Assembly: GCF_021412625.1 (NCBI RefSeq)
Contig: NZ_JAKCFI010000019.1
Location: 43,526-107,525 of the forward strand
Direction of reading: 5' to 3'
DNA length: 64,000 nt
From: Myxococcus stipitatus
Lineage (GTDB): Bacteria > Myxococcota > Myxococcia > Myxococcales > Myxococcaceae
The notes under the pieces: generated by a model
The model's database searches: none
The model's input: only the letters and a program-made list of their open reading frames with translations
Told to the model about the DNA's origin: nothing
Program-made: the position numbers and the translations under genes
Part shown: positions 8,987 to 17,530 of the stretch, one piece after another
Position numbering within the stretch: position 1 is the stretch's first letter
How the letters are laid out: the number at the start of each line of letters is the position of its first letter

Positions 8987-10252
8987 ATGCGGTGCCCGGA
9001 GTGCGGCGAAGCCTCGAACGCGCGGCTGAAGTACTGCGAGAACTGTGGCGCGAAGATGCCGGACACCCCCGCGCTGACGACGGGTTCACGGCCGGCGTTG
9101 CGGCCCTCCCGTCCCCAGCGCGCGCTCGACGAGCCGTCGTACGCCGCGGAGATCCTCGACGAGGCGGATGACTACGCGCAGGGCGGTCAACGCGGCCAAC
9201 CCGCGTACGCGGCGGCGCCCGCCGTGGAGACGGGCGAGGACACCGACCCCGGGCAGGCCCGGCCGCGCTACGACGGCCCCCGGTGGTTGGCGAGCGTGCC
9301 GGGCCATTCGCAGAGCGTGGTGGGGCTGGGCATCCTCTCGTTCGCGTTGGCGCTCTCCATCCTCCCCTCCTTCGACGGGGTCGGGGTGGTGGGGACGCTG
9401 GCGGCCCTGGTGGGCGCGGTGCTGCTGGTGGCGCGGGAGCTGCGCTCCGCGGGCGAGGCCGAGGACTTCACGAAGCTGGTGCCGGAGTTCCTGCTGCGTC
9501 CCGAGGTGCCCGCCGCGTACTCCGCGCTGCTGGTGGCGCTCGCGGTCCGCATGCTGGGCGTGGGCTTCACCCCGGTGCTGTGGCTCCTGGGCGCGGGGCT
9601 CGTGGCGCACGACCAGTACCGCAAGGTCATCGCGGGGCCGGAGGGCGTGGCGGCGCGCTACTTCGAGCCGCGGCAGCTGCTCTACATCCCCGAGGTCGTG
9701 GCGCTGGCCGGCGTGGGGTTGTGCATCCTCACGTTGTTCGCCCCCTGGGCCACGTTGAGCACGCTGCCCGACACGCCAGTGAACGCGCCCGTGCCCGCGG
9801 GTCCCCCGGAGCTCCGGGTCATCCAGCAGACGAGGCCCGCGGACGACGTGCTGTATTCGGCGGGTGGCGGCATCACCACCCTGTCGGGCTGGGACCTGCC
9901 CGGCGCGGTGGCCGTGGAGCTGATGCTGTTGACGATGCTGGGCCTGCTCGCGCTGCGCCCGGACGTCGACCGCCCCGCCTGGGCGCGGTTCGTCCCCGCG
10001 GGCGTGACGGGGGCGGGGCTGCTCTGGGCCCTGGTCCACATGAAGCTGAGCCCCGGGCCCATCATCTTCGTCGTGGGCCTCGCGGGCGTGGGCTTCCTGG
10101 CGGTCCAGCGGCTCCGTTCCGAGCGACAGGCTCTGACCGAGCCCGCGCATGACGACGGGTCCTACGACGAGACGGAGACGGCGCAGTTGGAGACGCCCTC
10201 CACGCACGACGTGGATGACGAGACGGAAGAGGCGGCCCCGCGCCGCCGCTGA
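8987..10252 (+). CDS. Zinc-ribbon membrane protein of unknown function
   Basis: 421 residues; function not recognised. The N-terminus is a zinc ribbon (CPECGEASNARLKYCENCG, cysteines at 3, 6, 17 and 20), followed by an acidic, low-complexity linker to about residue 95. Six to eight hydrophobic segments lie between about 110 and 390, and the tail is acidic, rich in E, D and T. ATG at 8987 places the ribbon at the extreme N-terminus and has AAGGTGGG upstream. It begins 101 bases after ccmG on the same strand, so read-through from the ccm operon is possible, but no ccm-related motif is present. Confidence 0.75.
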   Translation: MRCPECGEASNARLKYCENCGAKMPDTPALTTGSRPALRPSRPQRALDEPSYAAEILDEADDYAQGGQRGQPAYAAAPAVETGEDTDPGQARPRYDGPRWLASVPGHSQSVVGLGILSFALALSILPSFDGVGVVGTLAALVGAVLLVARELRSAGEAEDFTKLVPEFLLRPEVPAAYSALLVALAVRMLGVGFTPVLWLLGAGLVAHDQYRKVIAGPEGVAARYFEPRQLLYIPEVVALAGVGLCILTLFAPWATLSTLPDTPVNAPVPAGPPELRVIQQTRPADDVLYSAGGGITTLSGWDLPGAVAVELMLLTMLGLLALRPDVDRPAWARFVPAGVTGAGLLWALVHMKLSPGPIIFVVGLAGVGFLAVQRLRSERQALTEPAHDDGSYDETETAQLETPSTHDVDDETEEAAPRRR

Positions 10253-10456
10253 CGGCCCCGTCAGGATACACGCGGGGCGTGCTCGCGGCGCGCGCGCCCG
10301 TGAGCCGGGGCGAGCCCTTCGCGGAAGGCCCCGCACTCGCGCCCCTCCGACCGTGGGCGGGGGCCGGTGGCGGTTGCCACACAGGCAGCGCGTCGGCCAC
10401 GCCACACACGCGAACAAAGCCACGCGCGCATCCCGGCTCGCCTCTAGGAGAGCCGC

Positions 10457-10972
10457 ATGACCACGAACCTCAGAACCGTCCTGGGCGCCCTCGCCCTTCT
10501 GTCGCTCTCCAGTTGCGCCGGAGGAGACGCCGACGATGCCGACGAGTCCCCGCTGGAGAGCGTCGAGCAGGGCGTCATCTTCTGCGGCCCGCTGTGTCCC
10601 CCCAACTACGCGCAGGTGGGCTTCGCCTGCAGCACCGCCTGTCCGGGAGGTTGTCCCAACGCCGTCTCGTGCGCGCCCATCCCCACCACCGTCTCCATCT
10701 GGGGCACGCCGCAAACAGTCACCGTCCCCGTGGGGCAGCTCGGCACCTCCCGCATCTGCTGGAACACGTCCGGCGTCCGCTACCCGGTGTGGATCAAGGT
10801 CAGCGCGAACGACGCGCCCGAGCAGCTCTTCACCAAGGAGAGCGATAGCGGGCGGCACTGCGAGAACGCGCCGTGGATCCAGGCGAACAGCCGCTACGTG
10901 TTCAGCATCCGCACCGCCAAGACCGGCGGCAACGTCCTGGCCAGCACCACCGTCTTCGGCGTCGCCCCCTGA
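10457..10972 (+). CDS. Secreted cysteine-rich lipoprotein
   Basis: 171 residues. It has a lipoprotein signal peptide with lipobox LSSC (lipid cysteine about residue 20), a short acidic segment, then SVEQGVIFCG. A cysteine-rich stretch follows (CGPLCPPNYAQVGFACSTAC and beyond), then a beta-rich C-terminal domain (about 75-171) containing two more cysteines. An AGGAG-type ribosome-binding site precedes the ATG. No enzyme motif was recognised. The acidic spacer plus EQ(A/G)(V/I)I plus cysteine layout also occurs in the lipoprotein at 17531-17803. Confidence 0.75.
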   Translation: MTTNLRTVLGALALLSLSSCAGGDADDADESPLESVEQGVIFCGPLCPPNYAQVGFACSTACPGGCPNAVSCAPIPTTVSIWGTPQTVTVPVGQLGTSRICWNTSGVRYPVWIKVSANDAPEQLFTKESDSGRHCENAPWIQANSRYVFSIRTAKTGGNVLASTTVFGVAP

Positions 10973-10988
10973 GCGCCAGCAGGTGGGC

Positions 10989-11648
10989 TCAGCGGGCCTT
11001 CTTCGAGCCCTGCGCTCGCGTGGACGCCTTGGCGTGGTAGCCGTCCACCAGCATGCCCAGCGCGTGCGCCAGGGAGATGGCCGTCTCCGGGGGCACGCGC
11101 GTGTCCTTCAGCCGGTTGCGCGCCGGGTCCACCACCAGGCCCTGCGTCCCCGTGAAGACGACCCGCGTGAGGGTGCACCCCCGGAAGTTGCTGCCCGTCA
11201 GGTCCGACTCGCTGAAGTCCGAGTCCGTCAGGTCCATGTCGAAGAAGTTCGCCTCCTTGCAGATGCTGCGCAGACAGGAGGTCTTCCGCAGGCTGAAGCC
11301 CACGAACGAGTTGTAGTGCAGGCCGCACTCCTCGAAGTACATCTCCGGGTTCGAGGCCACGCCCGACCAGTCGATGCCCATCAGCTTCGAGCCCTCGAAG
11401 CGCACGCCACGCAGGCGCAGCGCCAGGACGCTCGCGCGCGTGAGGTTGCAGCCCTCGAAGACGCAGTCCTCGAGCTGGGTCTCCTTCCAGCGGGACGCCT
11501 GGAGCTGCACGTTGCGGAACGTGCAGCGATAGAACTCCTTGCCGCCCAGGTCCACCTCGTCGAGCGCCAGGTCGGCGAAGGTCTCGTTCTCGAAGGCCTC
11601 CTCCACGCGGAGGCGGCGCAGGAACTCGGTGGTGGCTTCCGTGCTCAT
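10989..11648 (-). CDS. Pentapeptide-repeat protein
   Basis: 219 residues with many A(D/N)LXX-type pentapeptides (for example LEDCVFEGCNLTRASVLALR, then FDMDLTDSDFSESDLTGSNF). These form a right-handed quadrilateral beta-helix. McbG/Qnr-like members can mimic DNA and bind gyrase, but most bacterial members have no known role. A lysine-rich tail ends the protein. The ATG at 11648 overlaps the stop of the upstream acetyltransferase gene by 4 bases, so the two form an operon. Confidence 0.85.
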   Translation of the reverse strand: MSTEATTEFLRRLRVEEAFENETFADLALDEVDLGGKEFYRCTFRNVQLQASRWKETQLEDCVFEGCNLTRASVLALRLRGVRFEGSKLMGIDWSGVASNPEMYFEECGLHYNSFVGFSLRKTSCLRSICKEANFFDMDLTDSDFSESDLTGSNFRGCTLTRVVFTGTQGLVVDPARNRLKDTRVPPETAISLAHALGMLVDGYHAKASTRAQGSKKAR

Positions 11649-12214
11649 GTCGGTGGGGTCCGTCCCGGGGACTGCGTGTCCTGAGGCGCGTCGACGACGT
11701 ACAGCCCGTTGTCGCTGCCCATATAGGAGATGGCCCGCTCGAGTCGCAGACCGAGTCGCCGGGCGACCCGCAGCGAGGGGCCGTTCGCCGGGCTGATGAT
11801 GGCGACAAGGGGAATGTCGGAGAGGTGCTTCGCGGCGAGGTCCAACGCGGCGCGCGCGACCTCCGTCGCGTAGCCCTGCCCCCAGGCCTCGGGCGCGAAG
11901 CGATAGGCGAGGTTCAACACCCGCCGGCCCTCGATTTCCTTGTGGCGCACGCCCCCCAGGCCCACGACGACGCCGGGCGCGTCGCGACGCTCCACCATCC
12001 AGTAGCCCACGCCATCCCGGGCCCAGTCCCCCAGCCAGCGGGCCAACAGGTCGCGCGCCTCGTCCATCGAGGACAAGGCGCCCGTGGCGTCGAACCGGCT
12101 CGTCTCGGGGTCCGCATGGAGGCGGTAGATGACCTCCAGGTCGCTGTCACGGACGGCGCGCAGCAACAACCGCTCGGTCGTCACTCTCTCGAACGCGGGA
12201 TTCAGGGCGGACAT
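11645..12214 (-). CDS. GNAT acetyltransferase, RimJ/RimL type
   Basis: 189 residues from the ATG at 12214. The N-terminal VTTERLLLRAVRDSDLEVIYRL is the hallmark of the RimJ/RimL (Acetyltransf_3) group, and the acetyl-CoA site is seen around YRFAPEAWGQGYATEVARA. The substrate is unknown; homologues act on ribosomal proteins, aminoglycosides or amino acids. It precedes the pentapeptide-repeat gene with a 4-base overlap. The ribosome-binding site is weak. Confidence 0.82.
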   Translation of the reverse strand: MSALNPAFERVTTERLLLRAVRDSDLEVIYRLHADPETSRFDATGALSSMDEARDLLARWLGDWARDGVGYWMVERRDAPGVVVGLGGVRHKEIEGRRVLNLAYRFAPEAWGQGYATEVARAALDLAAKHLSDIPLVAIISPANGPSLRVARRLGLRLERAISYMGSDNGLYVVDAPQDTQSPGRTPPT

Positions 12215-12283
12215 CCCGCGCAGCCTAACCGGTGCCCACGACCTCCGCCTCCTCAATCCGAGCCCGCGCGACAGCACGGCGCG

Positions 12284-12478
12284 TCAGCCCGAGCGGGCCA
12301 GCTTCATCACCTCGTTGAACCAGGGCGCGACGAGGAAGCTCCCGGACATCCGGTACCTGCCCGTCGCGAAGGCCCGCGCCAGCATGGACCGGTGCGTGGC
12401 ATCTCCCGCGAGGAACACGCGGTGGCGCCCGAACGACTTCGCGACGAGGACCCGCGGACGCCAGGGCCCGCTCCTCAT
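12284..12478 (-). CDS. Possible 64-residue protein or remnant of a larger gene
   Basis: This frame ends in FLVAPWFNEVMKLARSG and has G or C at almost every third position. That pattern also extends about 20 codons upstream of the ATG at 12478, to near 12540. The piece RVFLAGDATHR resembles the FAD-binding LAGDAAHR motif of aromatic monooxygenases, but the sequence after it does not follow that family. No ribosome-binding site is seen at the ATG. It may be a small real gene, or the surviving end of a decayed one; a function cannot be assigned. Confidence 0.3.
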   Translation of the reverse strand: MRSGPWRPRVLVAKSFGRHRVFLAGDATHRSMLARAFATGRYRMSGSFLVAPWFNEVMKLARSG

Positions 12479-12871
12479 GATGCCGTACGGCCGCGTGAAG
12501 CGCGTCCCGCGCCGCCCACTCGTCTCCGTGGCGGAGCGCCTGCGCAACCGCTGAACCACCCCGCAGGCCCCGCGTTCACGCCAGGCGACACCTGCCCCCT
12601 CCCCGGCATGCGCTTTCGCCGTCGGCTCCATGACCCGTGAGGTCCGGCACGCTTCCCCCAACCAACACACCGGTGGATTGCGCCACGACCAGGCCCTCGC
12701 GGCGTCCGCGCGTCCTCTAGCCTGACGCGCACCTGGAGCATCCCCTCGCATGGCACGCGTCCCGCGCATCGCCCACGTCGCCCCCCCGGCGCACACGGCA
12801 CACGTCCGCCACGGACTGGACACCTCGACGGACCCGCTGAACCGCCCGAGCCCCCGACAGGAGGCGCCTTC
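12479..12871. other. Intergenic stretch upstream of the 12872 gene
   Basis: About 390 bases without a gene that I can support. Its 3' end contains the promoter and ribosome-binding site (AGGAGG, 12858-12863) of the plus-strand gene at 12872. A TGGCACG-N8-GC word at 12751 resembles a sigma-54 element, but its -12 half is poor. Open frames here are explained by base composition. Confidence 0.5.
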
Positions 12872-14374
12872 GTGCGGTTGACGGTCATCCTCCCCAAGAC
12901 GGACTACATCGTGGGAGAACACCGACCAGCGCGGCTCATCCTGCGCAACGAGAGCGGGATGACGCTCGCGTTCGGAGCGACCCCGCCCACCACGCCGGGA
13001 GCGGTGCGACTCACGCTCATCGGTCCCGCGCTGTCGGGAGGCGCGAGCGCGCCATGGCGAGAGGTCTCCTCGAAGGCCCTCTCTCACGCCCTCGCCGCGC
13101 GGACGGGCTCCCGGGGACGGCTCGCGCCCGGACAATCGATCGAATCCACCATCGCCTTGCACGACTGGCTCCCCGTCACGAAGCCAGGGCGCTATCGACT
13201 GGAGGCGAGCCTCCTCCACGCCGCGTACCCCGTCGTGTCATCGCCCGTCGAGTTCGACGTCCTCGCGCCTCCGCTGTGTCCCGCGTCGCTGGGCTGCGAC
13301 ATCGCGGGCCCCGAGGGGAGCGAGGTCCTGACCACCTGGCTCCAGGAGGTGGCGGGGCAACGCATGCTCATGACGCGTGTGTTCCACGAGACGCGGGATG
13401 GACAATCCCTGACGGCGGGTCTCCATGGGGCGGCTCGGGCGCTCGGAGCGGTCGCCCCGGGTACCTCGGAAGCCCTCGCCCCATGGTCGAACGACCCCGC
13501 GCGCATCTCGTCCGTGTCATGGCTGGTCTGGCGCAACGGCGCCTCGCTCATGGCCCTCGCCGAGCCTGCGACGATGACCGGGCCCTTCCGCTTCGACCTG
13601 GAGGAACCGCCCGCGCGGCTCGTCCGCCCGCCGCTCCAGACGGCCGCCGGAGAGCTGTTCATCCCCGTCATCTCCGCGCGGGGAAGGGAGCTGCGGCTCA
13701 TCGCCTTCCGGTCCGCGTCCGACGCGACGCACGTCACGCCGGGCTGGGAGATAGGACGCGTGAGGCTCCGAGGCGCTCCCGTGGCCTCGCGCGCGACGCT
13801 CCAGCCCGCCTCGCTCGGCAATGGTGTCAGCGTGGTGCTGATCGAACCAAGTCCCCACGGGCTCGAGGTGCACCACGTGAGGACGTCCGGACTCGGTCGG
13901 TTTTCACGGGTGGAGACCACCCACCTGCGCGGCCTGAGCGCGCTCCCGGACTCCGAGCCTGGGCTGTGGATCGACGCCTCGGGGAGGCTCCGCGCCGCCG
14001 TGCTGGCGTTGTCGTCGAAGGCTCCGCGACAGCTGGTCCTGGCGGAAGTCACGCACCGCCCGGATGGACGCCTGGGCCCTCCCGCGAGGATGACCGCCCT
14101 GGGCGAACTGCCCTGCGCTCCGCGCTCCGCGCTGGTCCGTCCCCACCCCGCGCTGAAGCACGCCGGGGCGTTGACCTGGGCCATCCTCCTCGAGGACGGG
14201 CGACTGCTGGGGCCGGGGACCTCGGGCGCGCCCATGTGGACCCGCCACCCGGTGAGCCTGCCCCTGGAGCTGTACCTGGGCCAGGGCGCCTACATCCTCA
14301 CGAGGGACCCGGTGCGAGGGCCGGTGTTCGAGCCACTGCGGTCGACGCGGCCCACCGGGAGCTCCGGAGGCTGA
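12872..14374 (+). CDS. Hypothetical protein with N-terminal Ig-like beta-sandwich
   Basis: 500 residues; not recognised as a known family. The start is GTG at 12872 with AGGAGG 9 bases upstream. No signal peptide is apparent. Residues 1-130 look like an immunoglobulin-like or intracellular-proteinase-inhibitor-like beta domain (VGEHRPARLILRNESGMTLA, then LHDWLPVTKPGRYRLEAS). Residues 150-490 form repeated beta-strand stretches (SVSWLVWRNGASLMALAEPA, LWIDASGRLRAAVLALSSKA) that could be a degenerate beta-propeller. Two cysteines, near 138 and 144, lie at the junction. It lies between two accessory genes and ccmH, with 109 bases before ccmH. Confidence 0.7.
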   Translation: MRLTVILPKTDYIVGEHRPARLILRNESGMTLAFGATPPTTPGAVRLTLIGPALSGGASAPWREVSSKALSHALAARTGSRGRLAPGQSIESTIALHDWLPVTKPGRYRLEASLLHAAYPVVSSPVEFDVLAPPLCPASLGCDIAGPEGSEVLTTWLQEVAGQRMLMTRVFHETRDGQSLTAGLHGAARALGAVAPGTSEALAPWSNDPARISSVSWLVWRNGASLMALAEPATMTGPFRFDLEEPPARLVRPPLQTAAGELFIPVISARGRELRLIAFRSASDATHVTPGWEIGRVRLRGAPVASRATLQPASLGNGVSVVLIEPSPHGLEVHHVRTSGLGRFSRVETTHLRGLSALPDSEPGLWIDASGRLRAAVLALSSKAPRQLVLAEVTHRPDGRLGPPARMTALGELPCAPRSALVRPHPALKHAGALTWAILLEDGRLLGPGTSGAPMWTRHPVSLPLELYLGQGAYILTRDPVRGPVFEPLRSTRPTGSSGG

Positions 14375-14483
14375 CGGATGCCCACCTACAGGGCGCCCAG
14401 CGGGCCGGGCGTCCGACGCTCCGGTTTCGGATTCCAATGGGCGCCGGGTAGCGCTAGGTAGGGACGGCGCCCCGGGAGCCCCG

Positions 14484-14987
14484 ATGACCGCCGCCCTGCT
14501 GTCCCTGACCCTCGCCTTCGGCCTCATCACCGGCCAGTTCGCCCCGCAGCAGGCGGGCAGCGAACCGCTCGCGCCGGAGCTGGAGGTCCGAGTCCAGAAG
14601 CTCGGCAAGAACCTGCGCTGCGCCGTCTGCCAGGGCCTCTCCATCTCCGACAGCCCCTCCTCCATGGCCCGGGCCCAGCTCGACATGGTCCGCGAGCTCG
14701 TCTCCGAGGGGAAGAGCGACCAGGAGGTCGTCGACTTCTTCGTGTCCCGCTACGGCGAGTGGGTGCTCCTCGAGCCCAAGGCCGAGGGCTTCAACTGGTT
14801 CGTCTGGCTCGGGCCCGTCGCCCTGCTGGGCATCGGCGGCATCGTCATCTGGCGACAGCTCCAGCGAGGCCCGCCGGAGACCGCCGCTTCACCCGAGCAG
14901 CCCGGCGCGGCGCCCCCGCCCACGCCTTCCGCGTCCGACGACGCCGACCCCTATCTCCAGGCCGTGCGCCGGGAACTGGAACGCTAA
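14484..14987 (+). CDS. ccmH: Cytochrome c maturation protein CcmH
   Basis: 167 residues: signal segment, then the thiol-disulfide motif L44-R-C-A-V-C-Q50 typical of CcmH/CycL. A conserved helical domain follows (MARAQLDMVRELVSEGKSDQ, FFVSRYGEWVLL), then one transmembrane helix (about 108-128) and a Pro/Ala-rich tail. It reduces or holds apocytochrome for CcmF. ccmI follows after 3 bases. It is separated from ccmG by 5.6 kb of unrelated genes. Confidence 0.92.
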   Translation: MTAALLSLTLAFGLITGQFAPQQAGSEPLAPELEVRVQKLGKNLRCAVCQGLSISDSPSSMARAQLDMVRELVSEGKSDQEVVDFFVSRYGEWVLLEPKAEGFNWFVWLGPVALLGIGGIVIWRQLQRGPPETAASPEQPGAAPPPTPSASDDADPYLQAVRRELER

Positions 14988-14990
14988 GCC

Positions 14991-15944
14991 ATGCAGCCTC
15001 AACCGACGAACTGGTTGCCGGGAATCATCGTGCTCGCGGTGGCCTTCGTGGCCGCCGCCTCCTGGCTTCTCTTCATGCGCCGCAAGGGCGCGCTCTCCGC
15101 GCCCGAGCCCAAGGACGGCGTGCTCGATGACCTGACCCAGCGGGCCCAGTCGCTCATCGATCAGCTCCGCGCGCTGGAGGCCGACAAGCACAACCAGAGC
15201 GCCGAACAGTACGCGGCGGAGAAGTCCCGCCTGGAGCGCGAGGCGGCGGCGGCCCTGCGCGCCAAGGACGAGCACCTCCAGCGCAAGGTGGCGGCGACGG
15301 ACGCTCCGGTGAGGCAGGCGGCCCCCGCCCCCACCGGCTGGGCCGCGCGCAATCCCCAGCTGTCCGGCGCCCTGTGGGGCGCGGGCATCGTACTGTTCTT
15401 CGGCGGCCTGGGGTACCTGCTCGTCTCCGAGCAGTCGGACCGTGGCGACGGCCAGCAGGCCACCGGCCGCATGCCGCCCGGTGGCGCCCCCGCGCAGCAG
15501 GGCGGAATGGACGACTCGGGCGAGAGCCCCGAGATGACCGAGGCCCGCACGCGGCTTGCGGGCAATCCTTCCGACCTCGACTCCGCGTCGCTGCTCAGCC
15601 ACGAGCTCATCCGGCGTCAGGCGTTCGACGAGGCCGCCACGGTGACCGCGAAGGGGCTGGCCGTGGACCCCTTCCACGTCGAGCTGCGCGTCCACCGGGG
15701 CGTGCTGCGCGCCACCCGCGGCGACCTGGAGGGCGCCGAGGCGGAGCTGACCGAGCTGGTGGACACGTGGCCCGACTCCCAGGAGGCGCTCATCTTCCTG
15801 GGCAGCCTCGCCCTGCGCCGGGGCGACAAGGCCAAGGCCCTCGAGCACTTCGAGCGCTTCTCCGTCGAGGTCCCCCGCAACATGCAGCCCCCGCAGCTCG
15901 CCGCGGCCATCGCGCAGCTGCGCTCGGAGGTCGCCGCTCCCTGA
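14991..15944 (+). CDS. ccmI: Cytochrome c maturation protein CcmI (CycH), TPR-containing
   Basis: 317 residues. The N-terminal helix (about 9-25) is followed by a coiled-coil-like loop (TQRAQSLIDQLRALEADKHN) and a second helix (about 123-143). A periplasmic TPR region lies between about 180 and 310 (LSHELIRRQAFDEAATVTAK, then LFLG-type repeats with KALEHFERF). CcmI binds the C-terminus of apocytochrome c and hands it to CcmF/CcmH. The position directly after ccmH supports the call. Confidence 0.88.
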   Translation: MQPQPTNWLPGIIVLAVAFVAAASWLLFMRRKGALSAPEPKDGVLDDLTQRAQSLIDQLRALEADKHNQSAEQYAAEKSRLEREAAAALRAKDEHLQRKVAATDAPVRQAAPAPTGWAARNPQLSGALWGAGIVLFFGGLGYLLVSEQSDRGDGQQATGRMPPGGAPAQQGGMDDSGESPEMTEARTRLAGNPSDLDSASLLSHELIRRQAFDEAATVTAKGLAVDPFHVELRVHRGVLRATRGDLEGAEAELTELVDTWPDSQEALIFLGSLALRRGDKAKALEHFERFSVEVPRNMQPPQLAAAIAQLRSEVAAP

Positions 15945-15967
15945 GGGCAGCGGCCCCTCGCGTCCGG

Positions 15968-17203
15968 TCAGTCCACCTCCTCCATCGCGTTCTCATCCAC
16001 GACGGAGGCGCCCCCCATGGCGTCTCCGGGCCAGGTCGCGCCCGCGATGCCCCCCTCGACGTGGTCGTAGAACAGCACGACCGCATCGTGCAGCCAGCCC
16101 TGGTGGTTCATGACGAACGACCGCGCCTGGATGAGGTTGGGCTTCTTGATGACGTTGCAGAAATCGAGGTAGGCGAGGGTCCTGTTCAAGGCCACGCCCG
16201 TGTCGCTCCGGATGAAGTCCGCCTTGCTCCGGTAGCTGTCGGGCAGGTCCCGCTTCGTGTACGGGACGACCTGGCCGGCCCGCATGGCCTCGTAGATGAA
16301 CGCGGCTTCGATGGCCCACGCGCGCCATTCCGCGTGGAGCGTCGCCTCGTCCTGACCGTTGAACTTCACGTGTCCGCCGAGATGGTCGATGGCGTGTTGC
16401 GTCTCGTGAATCATGGCCGCGAGGAGGCCATTGAGCTCGGAGCCCCCTTCCTTGATCTGCTCCGGAGTCAGGGGGCGCACGATGATCCTCCCCGACCCGG
16501 CGCTCACCTTGGTGTAGACGGCGCCCCCGGGAGGTTCCGGTTCGGCGTTCTCCGGGAACCTCACGATGATGTTCTGGGGGAGCGCCTTCGCCTGCTTGAG
16601 GATGTCGTCGTAGACCTTGGACCGGAGCTTCTTGTTGACCTCCGGGTCGAGGAACCGGGCGCCCTGGAACTCGTCGTACCCGTTGGTGAAGATCAGCTTC
16701 GGCTGGAGGGCCCGGGTCGGCTCCCCCGGAGGGGCCGGGCGGGAGGCTCGTCGCGGCCCTGACCTCGCGCCCACCGGCAGGAAGTCGTCGGGCCGTCGCC
16801 CCTGCTCCAACCAGGTCCGGGCCTGACGCCCCAGGCGATCGGCCTCTTCCTCGAGCAGGCGGTCCACGAGGAAGAGCGGGACACGCGAGCGCGGTCGCCC
16901 CGTCAATCCCTCACGCTGCTGGAGCACGTGCGCCAGCTCGTGCGCGAGCAACTCGATCCCCTCCAGCGTATGGGGGCGATAGGCGCCGCGAGCGAAGTGG
17001 AGCGCTTCGCCCGATGCGAAGGCCCTTGCTCCCAGCAACTCCGCGGCGGGTCCCTCATGGACACGCACGGAGCCGAAGTCCGCGTCGAAGAACCCCTCCA
17101 GCAAGTGCCGCGATGTCGCGAGGAGAGGCATTCCATCCATCGCGGCCGACAGACGTGGCGAGCGTGGAGGGACCCCTGCGCCACGAGCGATGTCTCGAAG
17201 CAT
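15968..17203 (-). CDS. DUF4157 (eCIS-core type) protein with two HExxH motifs
   Basis: 411 residues from the ATG at 17203, chosen because GGAGAAGG lies just upstream; an in-frame start at about 17272 lacks such a site. Residues 25-125 are a DUF4157 domain with H88-E-L-A-H92 (LLAHELAHVLQQ) and the usual FGSVRVHEGPAA entry motif. This domain is common in effectors and companions of extracellular contractile injection systems. A linker (125-165) leads to a second domain with another metalloprotease signature, H266-E-T-Q-H270. No signal peptide is seen. No injection-system structural genes lie in the window. A secreted or injected peptidase is inferred, not shown. Confidence 0.75.
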   Translation of the reverse strand: MLRDIARGAGVPPRSPRLSAAMDGMPLLATSRHLLEGFFDADFGSVRVHEGPAAELLGARAFASGEALHFARGAYRPHTLEGIELLAHELAHVLQQREGLTGRPRSRVPLFLVDRLLEEEADRLGRQARTWLEQGRRPDDFLPVGARSGPRRASRPAPPGEPTRALQPKLIFTNGYDEFQGARFLDPEVNKKLRSKVYDDILKQAKALPQNIIVRFPENAEPEPPGGAVYTKVSAGSGRIIVRPLTPEQIKEGGSELNGLLAAMIHETQHAIDHLGGHVKFNGQDEATLHAEWRAWAIEAAFIYEAMRAGQVVPYTKRDLPDSYRSKADFIRSDTGVALNRTLAYLDFCNVIKKPNLIQARSFVMNHQGWLHDAVVLFYDHVEGGIAGATWPGDAMGGASVVDENAMEEVD

Positions 17204-17530
17204 GACGACCTTCTCCGAAGTGAGAGATGGACTCAATGCTCTCACCTCGAATCGCGCCGGACAATCCATCACAAACCCGACACGCCCCCGGGAAGGTGCG
17301 TCCCCGGAGGACGCTCACGCGTCCCATCAGGACGCGTCAGCGAAAACCCTCTCACCCGCGGGCCTGCAATCGCAGCGCAACCCCGGCCGCGAGTCCCGCC
17401 ACCGCGACCGCACCCTCACCAGCGCCGACACCCTGCGCCGCCCCCACACCCGGTATCGACACCTCGACACTCATGCACCTGTGATACGAATCAAGCGCAG
17501 TCCCCCAACCATCGCTGCCGGGAGTCGGTC
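17204..17530. other. Divergent intergenic region
   Basis: 327 bases between the minus-strand DUF4157 gene and the plus-strand lipoprotein gene. No convincing promoter boxes or gene were seen. The part from 17340 to 17470 is markedly C-rich, with little G on this strand, unlike neighbouring coding DNA. Confidence 0.5.

Noticed and set aside
12751..12767. TGGCACGCGTCCCGCGC resembling a sigma-54 promoter about 105 bases before the 12872 gene
   Set aside because: The -24 half is good, but the -12 half is CCGC instead of TTGC. About one such weak match is expected by chance in a GC-rich window of this size.
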